Source of the DNA: Myxococcales bacterium
GTDB taxonomy: Bacteria > Myxococcota_A > Polyangia > Haliangiales > Haliangiaceae
DNA length: 64,000 nucleotides
Reading direction: 5' to 3'
Assembly (NCBI GenBank): GCA_016717005.1
Contig: JADJUF010000001.1
Location: 124,001-188,000, forward strand
In this document: in pieces, positions 38,741 through 47,822 of the stretch
Layout: the number at the start of each line of letters is the position of its first letter
Numbering within the stretch: the stretch's first letter is position 1
The notes under the pieces: generated by a model
Seen by the model: only the letters and a program-made list of their open reading frames with translations
Told to the model about the DNA's origin: nothing
Database searches by the model: none
Position numbers and translations under genes: made by a program

Positions 38741-39529
38741 GTGCGTGAACTTCTCCGCCCAGCGCATGCACGGCCGCACGCCCTCGAGCCCGGGCAGCGA
38801 CGCCATGCGCTCGTCGCACTGGGTGAACACCTCGACGGTGCGCTCGCCCGGGAACAGCCGCTCGATGAACGCCGCTTGCTCCGCCGGCGACTTGACGCCC
38901 GAGCCGGCGGGGTTCCAGCTGCGCTCGAGGATCGTCCGCACGACCTTCTGCGCCACCGGCTGGCCGTCGAGCCGCTCGCGCGCGGCCGTGTAGTAGTACG
39001 CGAAGTGGCGCCGCTCCTGCTTGCCGATCCGGCGGGCCAGCTCGGCCAGCACCGGGTTGCGGGTCGACATGACCAGCTGCTCGTAGCCGTGGCACGTGAG
39101 GATCTCCTGGACCGCGCCCCAGGTCATCCACAGCGCCACGAACGTGCGCGGCATCGCGCGCGCCAGGTTGGTCTGGACCGCGTCCTCGATCTTGGCCCGC
39201 ACGCGCGCGTGGGCGCGCAGCTTGGCCGCGCGGCTCCCCGACGGCGGCACCGGCGAGCCGCACTCGGTCAGCAGCCGCGAGATCGCCTGGGCGTGGAAGT
39301 GCTCCTCGTAGTTCCACATGGTGAGGAACGAGATCAGGTCGGGATCGCGCGCGATCTCGAGCTTGGCGACCTCGAGGAAGTAGAAGAACGTCTGGCTCTC
39401 GACGTCGGCGAAGAACTCGAGGTTGGCGCGCTCGCGTTCGGTGAGCCCGTGGGCGCGCGCGGCGTCCCAGTCGAGGTCTTCGAACGCGACCTTCTGCGAG
39501 ACAGAGAGATGTTGCTGGATGTCGGGCAC
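38696..39529 (-). CDS. ferritin-like diiron protein (acyl-ACP desaturase-like)
   Basis: 277 aa from a GTG with GAGGAG six bases upstream. Diiron ligands: the Glu in FFADVESQTFFYFLE, EEHFH (ExxH, near residue 75), a Glu in GAVQEILTCHGYE (ExxxH type) and ERRHF (ExxH). This four-helix arrangement is that of acyl-ACP desaturase and related ferritin-like oxygenases. Membrane helices are absent, so a soluble enzyme. Substrate unknown; the closest analogy is fatty-acyl desaturation. Its 3' end is duplicated beyond the stop. Confidence 0.82.
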   Translation of the reverse strand: MPDIQQHLSVSQKVAFEDLDWDAARAHGLTERERANLEFFADVESQTFFYFLEVAKLEIARDPDLISFLTMWNYEEHFHAQAISRLLTECGSPVPPSGSRAAKLRAHARVRAKIEDAVQTNLARAMPRTFVALWMTWGAVQEILTCHGYEQLVMSTRNPVLAELARRIGKQERRHFAYYYTAARERLDGQPVAQKVVRTILERSWNPAGSGVKSPAEQAAFIERLFPGERTVEVFTQCDERMASLPGLEGVRPCMRWAEKFTHLRDTARAEQIHLAA

Positions 39530-39905
39530 GTAACACTCCTCGGCGACGATGCGGGACGTACCTGAGGCCCGCCCCCGGGTACCGGCGGCGACACAGTTAC
39601 CACAAGCCCGCGCCTCCGATACGCGCTACCCCCGCGAGAGGATCACTCCCGGCGCGCGCCGAATTCATCGAACCACCGGACCACCCGACGTGCGATCATG
39701 ACTCCGGGGTGACCGGTGGCGGGGACCGATGGTTCGCCAGGTGTGAACGTCAGATCCGATCCAGGGTACTAAGCGATCTTCTGATCACCGTAGCCGGGTG
39801 ATTGCCGGCATGGGGCCGTCATGGTTACGTGGTCGGTGTCCGTCGAGATTGGATCGGGGTCGTTCCCGTTTGACACGGCCCCGAAGCGCGGTTATTGAGA
39901 AAAAC
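39530..39905. other. 376-bp divergent promoter region between ferritin-like gene and signalling operon
   Basis: No gene is supported. GC is lower than around it. A TTGACA (39870-39875), 17-bp spacer and TATTGA (39893-39898) form a possible plus-strand promoter. Its predicted start lies at or next to the GTG of the next gene, so the transcript would be leaderless or nearly so. A frame open from an ATG at 39798 runs into the next gene but is not protein-like. Confidence 0.5.
39870..39898 (+). promoter_or_regulatory. possible sigma-70 promoter
   Basis: TTGACA at 39870, 17 bp, TATTGA at 39893. The -35 is perfect and the -10 matches at three of six. The GTG of the gene begins eight bases after the -10, which suggests a leaderless mRNA. 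This is a prediction from motif matching only. Confidence 0.4.
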
Positions 39906-40505
39906 GTGATCCCGGAAACCATCGATCCCGACTCGCTGCTCACCTCGACCCAGGTCGGTAACCTGCTTCAGGTTAACCCCAGTTCGGTCAAGAAGTGGGT
40001 CAATGACGGCCACATCGTAGCATTCCGGACTCCCGGCGGCCACCGGCGAATCCGCGCGCTCGATCTCGTCGCGTTCCTCGACCAGCACAAGATCCCGGTG
40101 CCGCGCCAGCTCCAGCACGCCGGCCGGCGGCGGATCGTCGCCGTCGACGACGACGTCACGCAGCTCCGCGCCCTCGGCCGCTCGTTCAAGCGCTGGAGCG
40201 AGAAGCTCGAGGTCGTGCTGGTCGACAACGGCATCGACGCGCTCGTCGAGGTCGGCTCCACGCGCCCCCACGGGCTGCTCATCGACGTGTTCCTGCCTGG
40301 GCTCGATGGCATCGAGGTGTGCCGTCGGCTCAAGGCCAACGCCGCGACGAAGGATCTCGCGATCATCGTGACCAGCGGCCGCCTCACCAGCGAGCTCGAG
40401 CAGGCGGCGCGTGCCGCCGGCGCGCGCCGTGTCCTTCGCAAGCCGGTCGACGTCACGGCCGTGATCGAAGAGCTCGGGTTGGGACTCCCGAACCCGAGCA
40501 GATAG
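39906..40505 (+). CDS. MerR-type HTH fused to response-regulator receiver
   Basis: 199 aa from a GTG. Residues of about 10-65 are an excisionase/MerR-like helix-turn-helix: LTSTQVGNLLQVNPSSVKKW, GHIVAFRTPGGHRRI. Residues of about 78-199 are a receiver: IVAVDDD (acidic pocket), LLIDVFLPGLDGIEV (phospho-acceptor Asp) and VLRKPVD (Lys). DNA binding comes before the receiver, the reverse of most response regulators. Six to seven bp separate it from the next gene, so it likely heads the operon. It is a natural target for the two kinases at the far end of the operon. Confidence 0.87.
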   Translation: MIPETIDPDSLLTSTQVGNLLQVNPSSVKKWVNDGHIVAFRTPGGHRRIRALDLVAFLDQHKIPVPRQLQHAGRRRIVAVDDDVTQLRALGRSFKRWSEKLEVVLVDNGIDALVEVGSTRPHGLLIDVFLPGLDGIEVCRRLKANAATKDLAIIVTSGRLTSELEQAARAAGARRVLRKPVDVTAVIEELGLGLPNPSR

Positions 40506-40512
40506 GACCCCC

Positions 40513-42255
40513 TTGTCGACGAGCGACCTGCCCGCCTCCATCCCGTCCCCCTCGGCCGCGCCCGCAGAGTCGCACGAGCGTCGCACCGCCGACGTGCTGG
40601 TGGAGGTCCTCGCCGCGGCGGGCGTCGAGATCGTGTTCGGGCTGCCGGGGGGGCCGATCTCCCCGGTCCACGACGCGCTCCTGGCGCAAGGGCAGATCCG
40701 CCACGTCCAGACCCGCCACGAGAGCGGCGCGCTGTTCGCAGCCGCCGGGTACGCCCACGCCTGCGGCCGCCTCGGGGTCGCGGTCGTGACCTCGGGCCCG
40801 GGCATCCTCAACGCGATGACCGGCCTGGCCTCGGCCCACTGCGACGGCCTGCCGGTCTTGCTCCTGGTCGGCGAGGTGCCGCGCAAGATCCACGGCAAGG
40901 GCGCGCTGCAGGACGGCTCGAGCCACGGCCTCAACGTCGTCGGGATGACCCGCCACGTCACCAAGATGGCGGTCGAGCTGACCGAGCCGGCCAACGCGCC
41001 GATGGTGCTCCACCGCGCCATCACGACCGCGCTGTCGGGTCGGCGCGGCCCGGTCGTCGTCACGATCCCGATGGACGTCGCGGTGGCGATGACCCCGACG
41101 CCGCGGATCACCTCGCAGGTCGGCCTGGAGTTCGCGGTGGCGTCGGACGCGATCGACGAGGTCGCGGCGCTGCTGGCGATCGCCGCCCGGCCGTTGATCC
41201 TGGCCGGCTCGGGCGTGCGCGGCCACGGCGGCCCCGCCGCGCTGCGCGCGATGGCCGAGCGCTACCAGTGCCCGGTCGCGACCACGCCGAAGGCCAAGGG
41301 CGTCTTCCCCGAGGATCACCCGCTGTCGCTCGGGGTGTTCGGGCTGGGCGGGCACCCGTCGGTGCGCACCTACGCCGAGCGCGGCCTCGACGTGCTGATC
41401 GCGGTCGGCACCAGCCTGGGCGACGTCGCCACCGACGGCTGGAGCCCGCTGCTCAAGGCCCGGCGCGCGTTCATCCACGTCGACATCGACGGCCAGCAGA
41501 TCGGCCGCAGCTACCAGCCGACGCACGCGCTGGTGGCGCCGGCCCAGGCCTTCCTGGCGGCGGTGCTCGAGCGCACGCCGGTCCAGCTGCCGCGCCTGGT
41601 CGGCTCGGGCGTCGTCCGCCATCGCCTGACCGCCGGGGCCAGCGATCGGCTGGCGCCGCACGACGCGATCACCGGCATCCAGGCGATCCTGCCGCGCGAC
41701 ACCATCTACACGGTCGACTCCGGCGATCACTTCCTGTTCGCCACCCACTACCTCGACCTCGCGCACCCCGACAGCTTCATCGTCATGACCGGCCTGGGCT
41801 CGATGGGCCAGAGCATCGGCGGCGCGATCGGCGCCAAGCTGGCGCGCCCCGAGCGGTCGGTCGCGGCGATCTGCGGCGACGGCTGCTTCGCGATGAACGG
41901 CTTCGAGGTGGCCACCGCGGCCGCCGAGGGCATCCCGATCGCCCTGTTCGTGATCAACGACCGCCGGCTGGGCATGGTCGAGCACGGCCACAAGACCGTC
42001 TACGGCCGCGACGCCAGCTACCCGATCGTGATGGACGTCGGCGCGCTGGCGCTCGGGCTCGGCGCCGACTTCGTCCGGGTCGAGCGCGCCGAGGACTTCG
42101 CGCGGGTCGCCGAGCGGCTGCGCGCCCCCGGCGGCCTGCGCGGCCCGCTCGTCGTCGACGTCCTGATCGATCCCGACGTCCGGATGCCCGCCCGCGACCG
42201 GATGGTCACGATCGATCCGCTCGGCCCGGCCCGCGGGACCAAGCTGGTCAACTGA
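40513..42255 (+). CDS. thiamine-diphosphate-dependent enzyme (acetolactate-synthase-like)
   Basis: 580 aa from a TTG. Three-domain TPP fold: FGLPGGPISPVHDAL, QTRHESGALFAAAGYAHA (catalytic Glu), central domain (PLILAGSGVRG, ATTPKAKGVFPEDHP), and C-terminal GDGCFAMNGFEVATAAAEGI then FVINDRRLGM, the Mg/TPP motif. Closest to acetolactate synthase large subunits, though the reaction could be another decarboxylation or carboligation of a 2-oxo acid. No regulatory subunit is beside it. Next to a FabH-like gene and two kinases, a role in building an acyloin-type molecule is suggested by context only. Confidence 0.85.
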   Translation: MSTSDLPASIPSPSAAPAESHERRTADVLVEVLAAAGVEIVFGLPGGPISPVHDALLAQGQIRHVQTRHESGALFAAAGYAHACGRLGVAVVTSGPGILNAMTGLASAHCDGLPVLLLVGEVPRKIHGKGALQDGSSHGLNVVGMTRHVTKMAVELTEPANAPMVLHRAITTALSGRRGPVVVTIPMDVAVAMTPTPRITSQVGLEFAVASDAIDEVAALLAIAARPLILAGSGVRGHGGPAALRAMAERYQCPVATTPKAKGVFPEDHPLSLGVFGLGGHPSVRTYAERGLDVLIAVGTSLGDVATDGWSPLLKARRAFIHVDIDGQQIGRSYQPTHALVAPAQAFLAAVLERTPVQLPRLVGSGVVRHRLTAGASDRLAPHDAITGIQAILPRDTIYTVDSGDHFLFATHYLDLAHPDSFIVMTGLGSMGQSIGGAIGAKLARPERSVAAICGDGCFAMNGFEVATAAAEGIPIALFVINDRRLGMVEHGHKTVYGRDASYPIVMDVGALALGLGADFVRVERAEDFARVAERLRAPGGLRGPLVVDVLIDPDVRMPARDRMVTIDPLGPARGTKLVN

Positions 42256-42318
42256 TGGCCGCGGCGCACCGGCACCCACGTAGCCGATCGACGCTCCGCC
42301 GAAAGCGAGGAACCGCCC

Positions 42319-42507
42319 ATGAGGTCCAGCACGCGCGAACTTGCCCGTTGCGTCCCCACGCCGATCAACCAGATGCTGGCGCCCGGGACCGCTGACGCGC
42401 CCCAGATCTCGATCGCATACTCGGGAACAATGATCGCCTCAACTCGACGCTGGCGTTCGGCGCTCCCGATCACCGAACTGCCCACGAACTCCGGAGGCGC
42501 GCCGTGA
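42319..42507 (+). CDS. small ORF coupled to the FabH-like gene (uncertain)
   Basis: 62 aa. ATG with a GAGGA seven bases ahead, stop overlapping the FabH start as GTGA. Third codon positions are about 80 percent GC, lower than in the flanking genes. No domain or signal peptide is recognised (the sequence contains TPINQMLAPGTADAPQISIA). The opposite strand is also open across here, so this may not be real. If it is, it would couple TPP gene and FabH gene translation. Confidence 0.3.
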   Translation: MRSSTRELARCVPTPINQMLAPGTADAPQISIAYSGTMIASTRRWRSALPITELPTNSGGAP

Positions 42508-43577
42508 GCGGGGTCGGCATCCTCGGGCTCGGCACCTACCTCCCGCCGACGGTCCGGACCAACGCCTGGTGGCCGCCTGAGGAGGTCGCGCGCTGGAGCG
42601 AGCGCATGGCGCACCGGGCGACGCAGGCGGCCGCACCGGATGCAGGCATGTCCACGGGCACCCGCCGGACGCTCGCCGCGATGGCCGCCTACGCCGACGA
42701 CCCATTCCGCGGCGCGATCGAGCGGCGGGTGATGGATCCTGAGATGACCTCGTCGGAGATGGAAGCCCGCGCCGCGCGCGAAGCGCTCGAGCGGGCTGAA
42801 GTCGGGCCGGATCAGGTCGACGTGATCCTCTCGCAGACGCCCGTCCCCGAACACCTGATGGTCAACGGCGCGACGATCACGCACCGCCTCCTCGGGCTCG
42901 GTCGCCGATGCTTGGCGATCGGCACGGAGGGCGCGTGCAATGCGTTCGCGCTGCACACCAGTCTCGCGACGGCGCTCATCCGGAGTGGCCAGGCCCGGCA
43001 CGTGTTGTCCGTCCACTCGTCGGCAATCACCCGCGTCCACGGCCCCGTGCAACCGCACAGCGCCTGGTGGGGCGACGGTGCCGCCGCCGCGGTCTTCGGC
43101 CCAGTGAGCGAGGGTCGTGGACTGCTCGCGGCGATCCACAACGCAGACGGCTCGCGCTGTGACGCGCTCGTCCTGGGCGTGCCCGAGCGAGCTTGGTGGG
43201 ACGACGGTGCGATCACGACGCACGCGGTGAATCGCGTGAGCACGCGGGACATGCTGATGGGCATGGTCGATCGCGGCGGCCAGGCCATCGGCGAGGCGCT
43301 GACTGCGGCCGGCGTCACCCCGGCCGACGTCGACTACTACGCGTCCCACCAGAGCACGCCGTGGCTGACACGGGAGACCGCGGCCCAGGCCAACCTGAGT
43401 CACGCGAGGACCATGATCACATTTCCGCGCCTCGCCAACATGAACAGCGTGAACGTTCCATACATCCTCAGCGAGGGCGCGCGCACCGGCGCCCTCTCCG
43501 ACGGCGACGTGGCGGTCACCTTCAGCGGCGGCCTTGGCGAGACCTGGTCGAGCCTGGTCTTCCGCTGGGGTCGGTGA
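42504..43577 (+). CDS. FabH-like 3-oxoacyl-ACP synthase III
   Basis: 357 aa from a GTG with GGAGG seven bases ahead. KAS III triad: Cys in GTEGACNAFALHT (near residue 146), His in YASHQSTPW (near 281) and Asn in NMNSVNVPYIL (near 315). Start GILGLGTYLPPTVRTN is typical for thiolase-type KAS III. It lies away from fatty acid genes, between a TPP enzyme and kinases, so a specialised condensing role seems likelier than housekeeping FabH. Its codon use is less GC-rich at third positions than most of the window, a sign of possible transfer. Coupled by overlap to the small ORF and four bp ahead of the kinase gene. Confidence 0.85.
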   Translation: MSGVGILGLGTYLPPTVRTNAWWPPEEVARWSERMAHRATQAAAPDAGMSTGTRRTLAAMAAYADDPFRGAIERRVMDPEMTSSEMEARAAREALERAEVGPDQVDVILSQTPVPEHLMVNGATITHRLLGLGRRCLAIGTEGACNAFALHTSLATALIRSGQARHVLSVHSSAITRVHGPVQPHSAWWGDGAAAAVFGPVSEGRGLLAAIHNADGSRCDALVLGVPERAWWDDGAITTHAVNRVSTRDMLMGMVDRGGQAIGEALTAAGVTPADVDYYASHQSTPWLTRETAAQANLSHARTMITFPRLANMNSVNVPYILSEGARTGALSDGDVAVTFSGGLGETWSSLVFRWGR

Positions 43578-43581
43578 GGTC

Positions 43582-46554
43582 GTGAGCGACGTCTCTTGTC
43601 GCTTCTTCGAGACGCCGCTGCGCGATCTAAGGCACCGTGGCTTCGACCTTCGGCGCCTGCTCGACGGCACGGGCTGCACCCTCGAGCAGCTCACCGACAA
43701 GGACGAGCGCGTGACCTGGAGCCAACTGGTCCGGATCCTGAAGAATGGTCGCGCCGCGTGGAGCGACGCCGACCTCATCCGGATCGGGGAACAGTCGACC
43801 GAGGGGCCTCTCGTGCAGTTCATCGGGGTGATCGCGCGCATCCGCTTCTCGGTCGGCGGCTTCTACCAGTGGGTCGCGTCTGGCAGCGGCGTCGCCAAGC
43901 AGATGATCGCGTGCGTGGACACGTCGTTCCGGCCGCTCGGCCCCGGTCGGTGCGAGGTCGACTTCCGGCTGCGCGACGGCTACGCGCCGTCGGACGAGTT
44001 CTTCCTGATCACGCGCGGGACCTACGCGGCGATGCCGCGCATGCTCGGTGCCCCGCCCGCGGCGATCACGATCGCGCCGACCTCGACTGGGGTCCGCTTC
44101 GAGATCCGCTACGCCGAGCCGACCGGCGCGCTCGCGCGGATCCGACGGACGGTGTCGTGGCCGTTCACCATGCGGCAGGCCGCGGACGAGCTCGCGGACG
44201 CCCACGACAGCTTGCTCAGTCGCTACCAGGAGCTCGACGCGGCCCGGGCGCACATGGCGGCGCAGGCGCGGCAGCTCACCGCCGCCAACCGGATCGCGGC
44301 GCTGGCCCTGGGTGATCTCGATCCGATCGCGACGATGCACGGCGTGTGCATCGCCCTGGTCGAGCACGCCGCGTGCGCGCAGGCGACGATCACGCCGACC
44401 GAGGGCGAGGCGATCAGCGCGACCACCGACGCCGCCGCCCCGGACGCGACCACGCACGAGTACGCGCTCGCCAGCGGCACGATCACGCTGGGCCGGCTGA
44501 GGGTCGAGTGCGACGGCGACGCGGCGCTGGTCGAGAGCTTGGTGCCGACGATCGCGCTGGTGGTGCAGAAGGCGCTCGATCAGCAGGCCCTGGCCAACTA
44601 CCAGGAGGACCTCGAGCGGCGGGTCGCCGATCGCACGGCCGAGCTGACCGGGGCCCGCGACGAGCTGGCGGCCTCGGTGGCGCGGCTCGAGGAGGCCCAG
44701 GCGTCGCGCGAGCGGCTGTTCCACAACATCAGCCACGAGATCCGGACGCCCCTGGCGCTGGTGCTGCTGCTGGTCGACGGCGTGCTCGCCCACCACCGCG
44801 GCGAGCTGACCGATCGCGCGATCGCCCAGCTCAACTCGATCACCGGCAGCACCCGCAAGCTGGTGCGCCTCGTCGACGAGCTCTTGCTCCTCGCGTCGGG
44901 CCAGGAGCGCGACCTGGCGGTGCGCCCCGAGCCGGTCGACCTGACGACCACCCTGCCCGAGCTGGTGGCCGGCTGGACCCTGGCGGCGCGCGAGGCCGGC
45001 CTCGCGTTCGAGCTCGACGTCGCCGACGCCGGCGCCGTGATGGTCGATCCGGCCGCGCTCGAGCGCGTGCTGGCCAACCTGCTGTCGAACGCGATCAAGT
45101 TCACGCCCCGGGGCGGGCGCATCGACCTGATCGTGACCCGCGCCGACGCGCGCACCCGCGTCGTCGTGCGCGACGACGGGCCCGGCATCGACGCCGAGTT
45201 CCGGGACCGCATGTTCGAGCGCTTCGAGCAGGGCGAGGCCGGCAAGCGGCTCCGCGCCGGCAGCGGCATCGGGCTCTCGATCGCGCGCGAGCTGGTGCGG
45301 GCCCACGGCGGCGACCTGATCGCCCGCGCCAACCCCGGCGGCCGCGGCACCGAGTTCGAGTTCACCCTCGCCGGCACCGCCGCGACCGCGGGCGAGCACA
45401 GCGCCCCGGCGCGGCTGCTGCCGAGCGACTACGGCGTCGGCTCGACCGCGATCGCGGTGACGACGCAGCCGCCGGGGCTGTCCCACGGCCACATCCTCGT
45501 GGCCGAGGACGATCCCGGCCTGGCCCAGGCCATCGCGGCGCTGCTCGCCGACGAGTACACGGTCACCGTCGCCCACGACGGCGCCGAGGCGCTCGCCGCC
45601 GCGACCCGGCAGCTCCCCGACCTGCTGATCTCGGACATCGAGATGCCCGGCCTCGACGGCCTCGAGCTCGCGCGCCAGGTGCGCTCGCTCCCCGGCGAGA
45701 CCGCGACGCCGGTGCTGATCATGTCCGCCCGCGCCAAGCTCGGCGATCGCCTGGCCGGCTTCGACGCCGGCGCGGTCGACTACCTGATCAAGCCGTTCGA
45801 CCCCGGCGAGCTCCGGGCCCGGGTGCGGTCGCAGCTCGGGTTCCGCACGCTGGCCCAGCGCCTGTACCGGACCGAGAAGCTGGCGGCGATGGGGACGCTG
45901 TCCGCCGGCCTGGCCCACGAGCTGCGCAACCCCGCCAACGGCATCGTCAACGCGATCCAGCCGCTGCGCGAGCTGCTGCCGCCCGAGGTGCTCAACGGCG
46001 ACGACGGCGTCGGCGATCTGATCGACGTGATGCAGCAGTGCGCCGAGCAGGTCGCGTACGTGTCGCGCCAGCTGCTCGGGTTCCGACGCTCGGGGGACCT
46101 CGATCTGCGCCGGGTGCCGATCGCCGATGTGATCAACCGCGCGCTGGCCAACGCCGGCGCCAGCCTGACCGGGGTCGCCCTCGAGACGACCTACACCTAC
46201 AGCGGACCGATCCGGTGCGCGGCCCCGCTCCTGACCCAGGTGCTGGTCAACCTGCTCGAGAACGCGGCCCAGGCCGCCGGCCCCGGTGGCTGGGTACGGG
46301 TGGACACCGGCTCCGACGACGACAAGGCGCGGATCGAGATCTCGGACAGCGGCCCGGGCGTGCCCGCGGCCCTGCGGGAGAAGGTGTTCGAGCCGTTCTT
46401 CACCACCAAGCCCCCGGGCCAGGGCACCGGCCTGGGCCTGGCAACTGCGCGCGACCTCATCCAGCGACATCAGGGTACACTCGACATCCGAAGCCGGGAT
46501 GACCGGACGACCTTCGTGATCGAACTGCCCCTGGCCAGCGAGGTCCGCCGATGA
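43582..46554 (+). CDS. hybrid sensor kinase with HK-receiver-HK architecture
   Basis: 990 aa from a GTG. Residues 1-210 are a globular sensor domain resembling the Arabinose_bd/HNOB-like sensors of myxobacterial kinases (hedged; DLRRLLDGTG, RVTWSQLVRIL, VDFRLRDGYAPSDEFF). A coiled coil and GAF-like part follow. First kinase: HNISHEIRTPLAL (His near 383), NLLSNAIKF, DDGPGID. Receiver: ILVAEDDPG, LLISDIEMPGLDG (Asp near 682), KPFDPGEL. Second kinase: GLAHELRNPANG (His near 776), NLLENAAQA, DSGPGVP, GTGLGLATARDL. All key residues are intact in both kinase cores. No membrane helix, so it is cytoplasmic and probably senses an internal or diffusible ligand. Confidence 0.9.
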   Translation: MSDVSCRFFETPLRDLRHRGFDLRRLLDGTGCTLEQLTDKDERVTWSQLVRILKNGRAAWSDADLIRIGEQSTEGPLVQFIGVIARIRFSVGGFYQWVASGSGVAKQMIACVDTSFRPLGPGRCEVDFRLRDGYAPSDEFFLITRGTYAAMPRMLGAPPAAITIAPTSTGVRFEIRYAEPTGALARIRRTVSWPFTMRQAADELADAHDSLLSRYQELDAARAHMAAQARQLTAANRIAALALGDLDPIATMHGVCIALVEHAACAQATITPTEGEAISATTDAAAPDATTHEYALASGTITLGRLRVECDGDAALVESLVPTIALVVQKALDQQALANYQEDLERRVADRTAELTGARDELAASVARLEEAQASRERLFHNISHEIRTPLALVLLLVDGVLAHHRGELTDRAIAQLNSITGSTRKLVRLVDELLLLASGQERDLAVRPEPVDLTTTLPELVAGWTLAAREAGLAFELDVADAGAVMVDPAALERVLANLLSNAIKFTPRGGRIDLIVTRADARTRVVVRDDGPGIDAEFRDRMFERFEQGEAGKRLRAGSGIGLSIARELVRAHGGDLIARANPGGRGTEFEFTLAGTAATAGEHSAPARLLPSDYGVGSTAIAVTTQPPGLSHGHILVAEDDPGLAQAIAALLADEYTVTVAHDGAEALAAATRQLPDLLISDIEMPGLDGLELARQVRSLPGETATPVLIMSARAKLGDRLAGFDAGAVDYLIKPFDPGELRARVRSQLGFRTLAQRLYRTEKLAAMGTLSAGLAHELRNPANGIVNAIQPLRELLPPEVLNGDDGVGDLIDVMQQCAEQVAYVSRQLLGFRRSGDLDLRRVPIADVINRALANAGASLTGVALETTYTYSGPIRCAAPLLTQVLVNLLENAAQAAGPGGWVRVDTGSDDDKARIEISDSGPGVPAALREKVFEPFFTTKPPGQGTGLGLATARDLIQRHQGTLDIRSRDDRTTFVIELPLASEVRR

Positions 46555-47735
46555 CGCCTCCCAGCGAGATGACGGGTCCCTTGGTACTGTACGTCGATGA
46601 CGAGCGCCCCAACCGGGTCGTGTTCGAGCGGTCGTTCGCCGGTCGCTTCCGGATCAAGACCGCGTGCGACGGTGACGAGGCCCTCGCGATCCTGCGGGCC
46701 GAGCCGGTCGCCGTGCTCTTGACCGACCAGCGCATGCCCGGGATGAGCGGCGACGAGCTCTTGCGGGTGGTCAAGCGCGACCACGCCGACGTCGTGCGCG
46801 TCGTCATCACCGCGTACTCCGACATCGAGCCGATCCTCGCCGCGATCAACGAGGGCCTCGTCGCCCGCTACATCGTCAAGCCGTGGAACCGCGACGAGCT
46901 CGACCAGCTGCTGCGCTGGGCGATCGCGGCGTGGGAGTTCTCGCGCGACTCGTCGGCCCTGCAGCACCGCCTGCTCGAGACCGAGCGCCTGGCCACGCTC
47001 GGCAGCATCGTCGGCTCGGTCGTGCACGATCTCAACCAGCCGGTCGCCAGCATGCTCATGAACTGCGAGCGGCTGCTGTACCTGATGAAGGCGGTGCCGA
47101 TCGTGCGTCAGCTCGCGACCGACGCGACCGACCTGTCCGAGAAGGAGCGGACGATCCTCGACGACTTCCTCACCGATCTGCCGGAGATCGTCGACGAGTT
47201 CCGCCACTCGACCGAGCACATGCGCGGCATGACCTCCGACCTGCACGAGTTCCTGCGCGGGACCCGGCGCGAGATCGGGACGGCCACGGCCACGGCCCCG
47301 GTGCCCGTGATCAAGCACGCGCTCGGCGTGTGCCAGGACGTGGCGGTCCGGGCCCGCGGGTTCCTGCGCTACGACGGCCCGGACTCGCTGCCGGCGGTGC
47401 GGATGAGCTCGACCGAGCTGACCCAGGTGCTGATCAACCTGGTCACCAACGCGGCCCAGTCGCTCGGCGACCTCCCGGCCGGCGGCGGCAACGTCGTCGT
47501 CAACGCCGATCCCAGCGGCGGCCAGATCCGCTTCGTCATCTCGGACAACGGCGGCGGCATCACGCCCGACGTGCTGCAGAAGGTCGGCACGCCGTTCTTC
47601 ACGACCAAGCGCCAGGGCACCGGCCTCGGCATCGCGCAGTGCCAGCGCCTGGTCGGCAAGGCCGGCGGCTCGTTCCGGATCGCCAGCGAGGTCGGCAAGG
47701 GCACGACCGTCACGTTCACGCTGCCGGTGACCTGA
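46551..47735 (+). CDS. receiver-histidine kinase fusion
   Basis: 394 aa, coupled to the previous gene by ATGA. N-terminal receiver: VLYVDDERPN, LLTDQRMPGMSG (Asp near 57), AYSDIEPILAAINEG, YIVKPWNRDEL. Then a coiled-coil dimerisation segment, SVVHDLNQPVASM (His near 160) and the ATPase core: NLVTNAAQS, DNGGGITPD, GTGLGIAQCQRL. This layout acts as a phospho-controlled kinase: the first kinase may phosphorylate the receiver and change this kinase. Operon end; a GT2 gene follows after 87 bp. Confidence 0.93.
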   Translation: MTPPSEMTGPLVLYVDDERPNRVVFERSFAGRFRIKTACDGDEALAILRAEPVAVLLTDQRMPGMSGDELLRVVKRDHADVVRVVITAYSDIEPILAAINEGLVARYIVKPWNRDELDQLLRWAIAAWEFSRDSSALQHRLLETERLATLGSIVGSVVHDLNQPVASMLMNCERLLYLMKAVPIVRQLATDATDLSEKERTILDDFLTDLPEIVDEFRHSTEHMRGMTSDLHEFLRGTRREIGTATATAPVPVIKHALGVCQDVAVRARGFLRYDGPDSLPAVRMSSTELTQVLINLVTNAAQSLGDLPAGGGNVVVNADPSGGQIRFVISDNGGGITPDVLQKVGTPFFTTKRQGTGLGIAQCQRLVGKAGGSFRIASEVGKGTTVTFTLPVT

Positions 47736-47822
47736 GCCCCGGCCCGCGTTGGGCGTCGCCGGCCACCAGGTGATCGTCGCGAGGAAGTTCGATCGGGCGC
47801 GCCGAGCTGGTACAAGCGTGGG

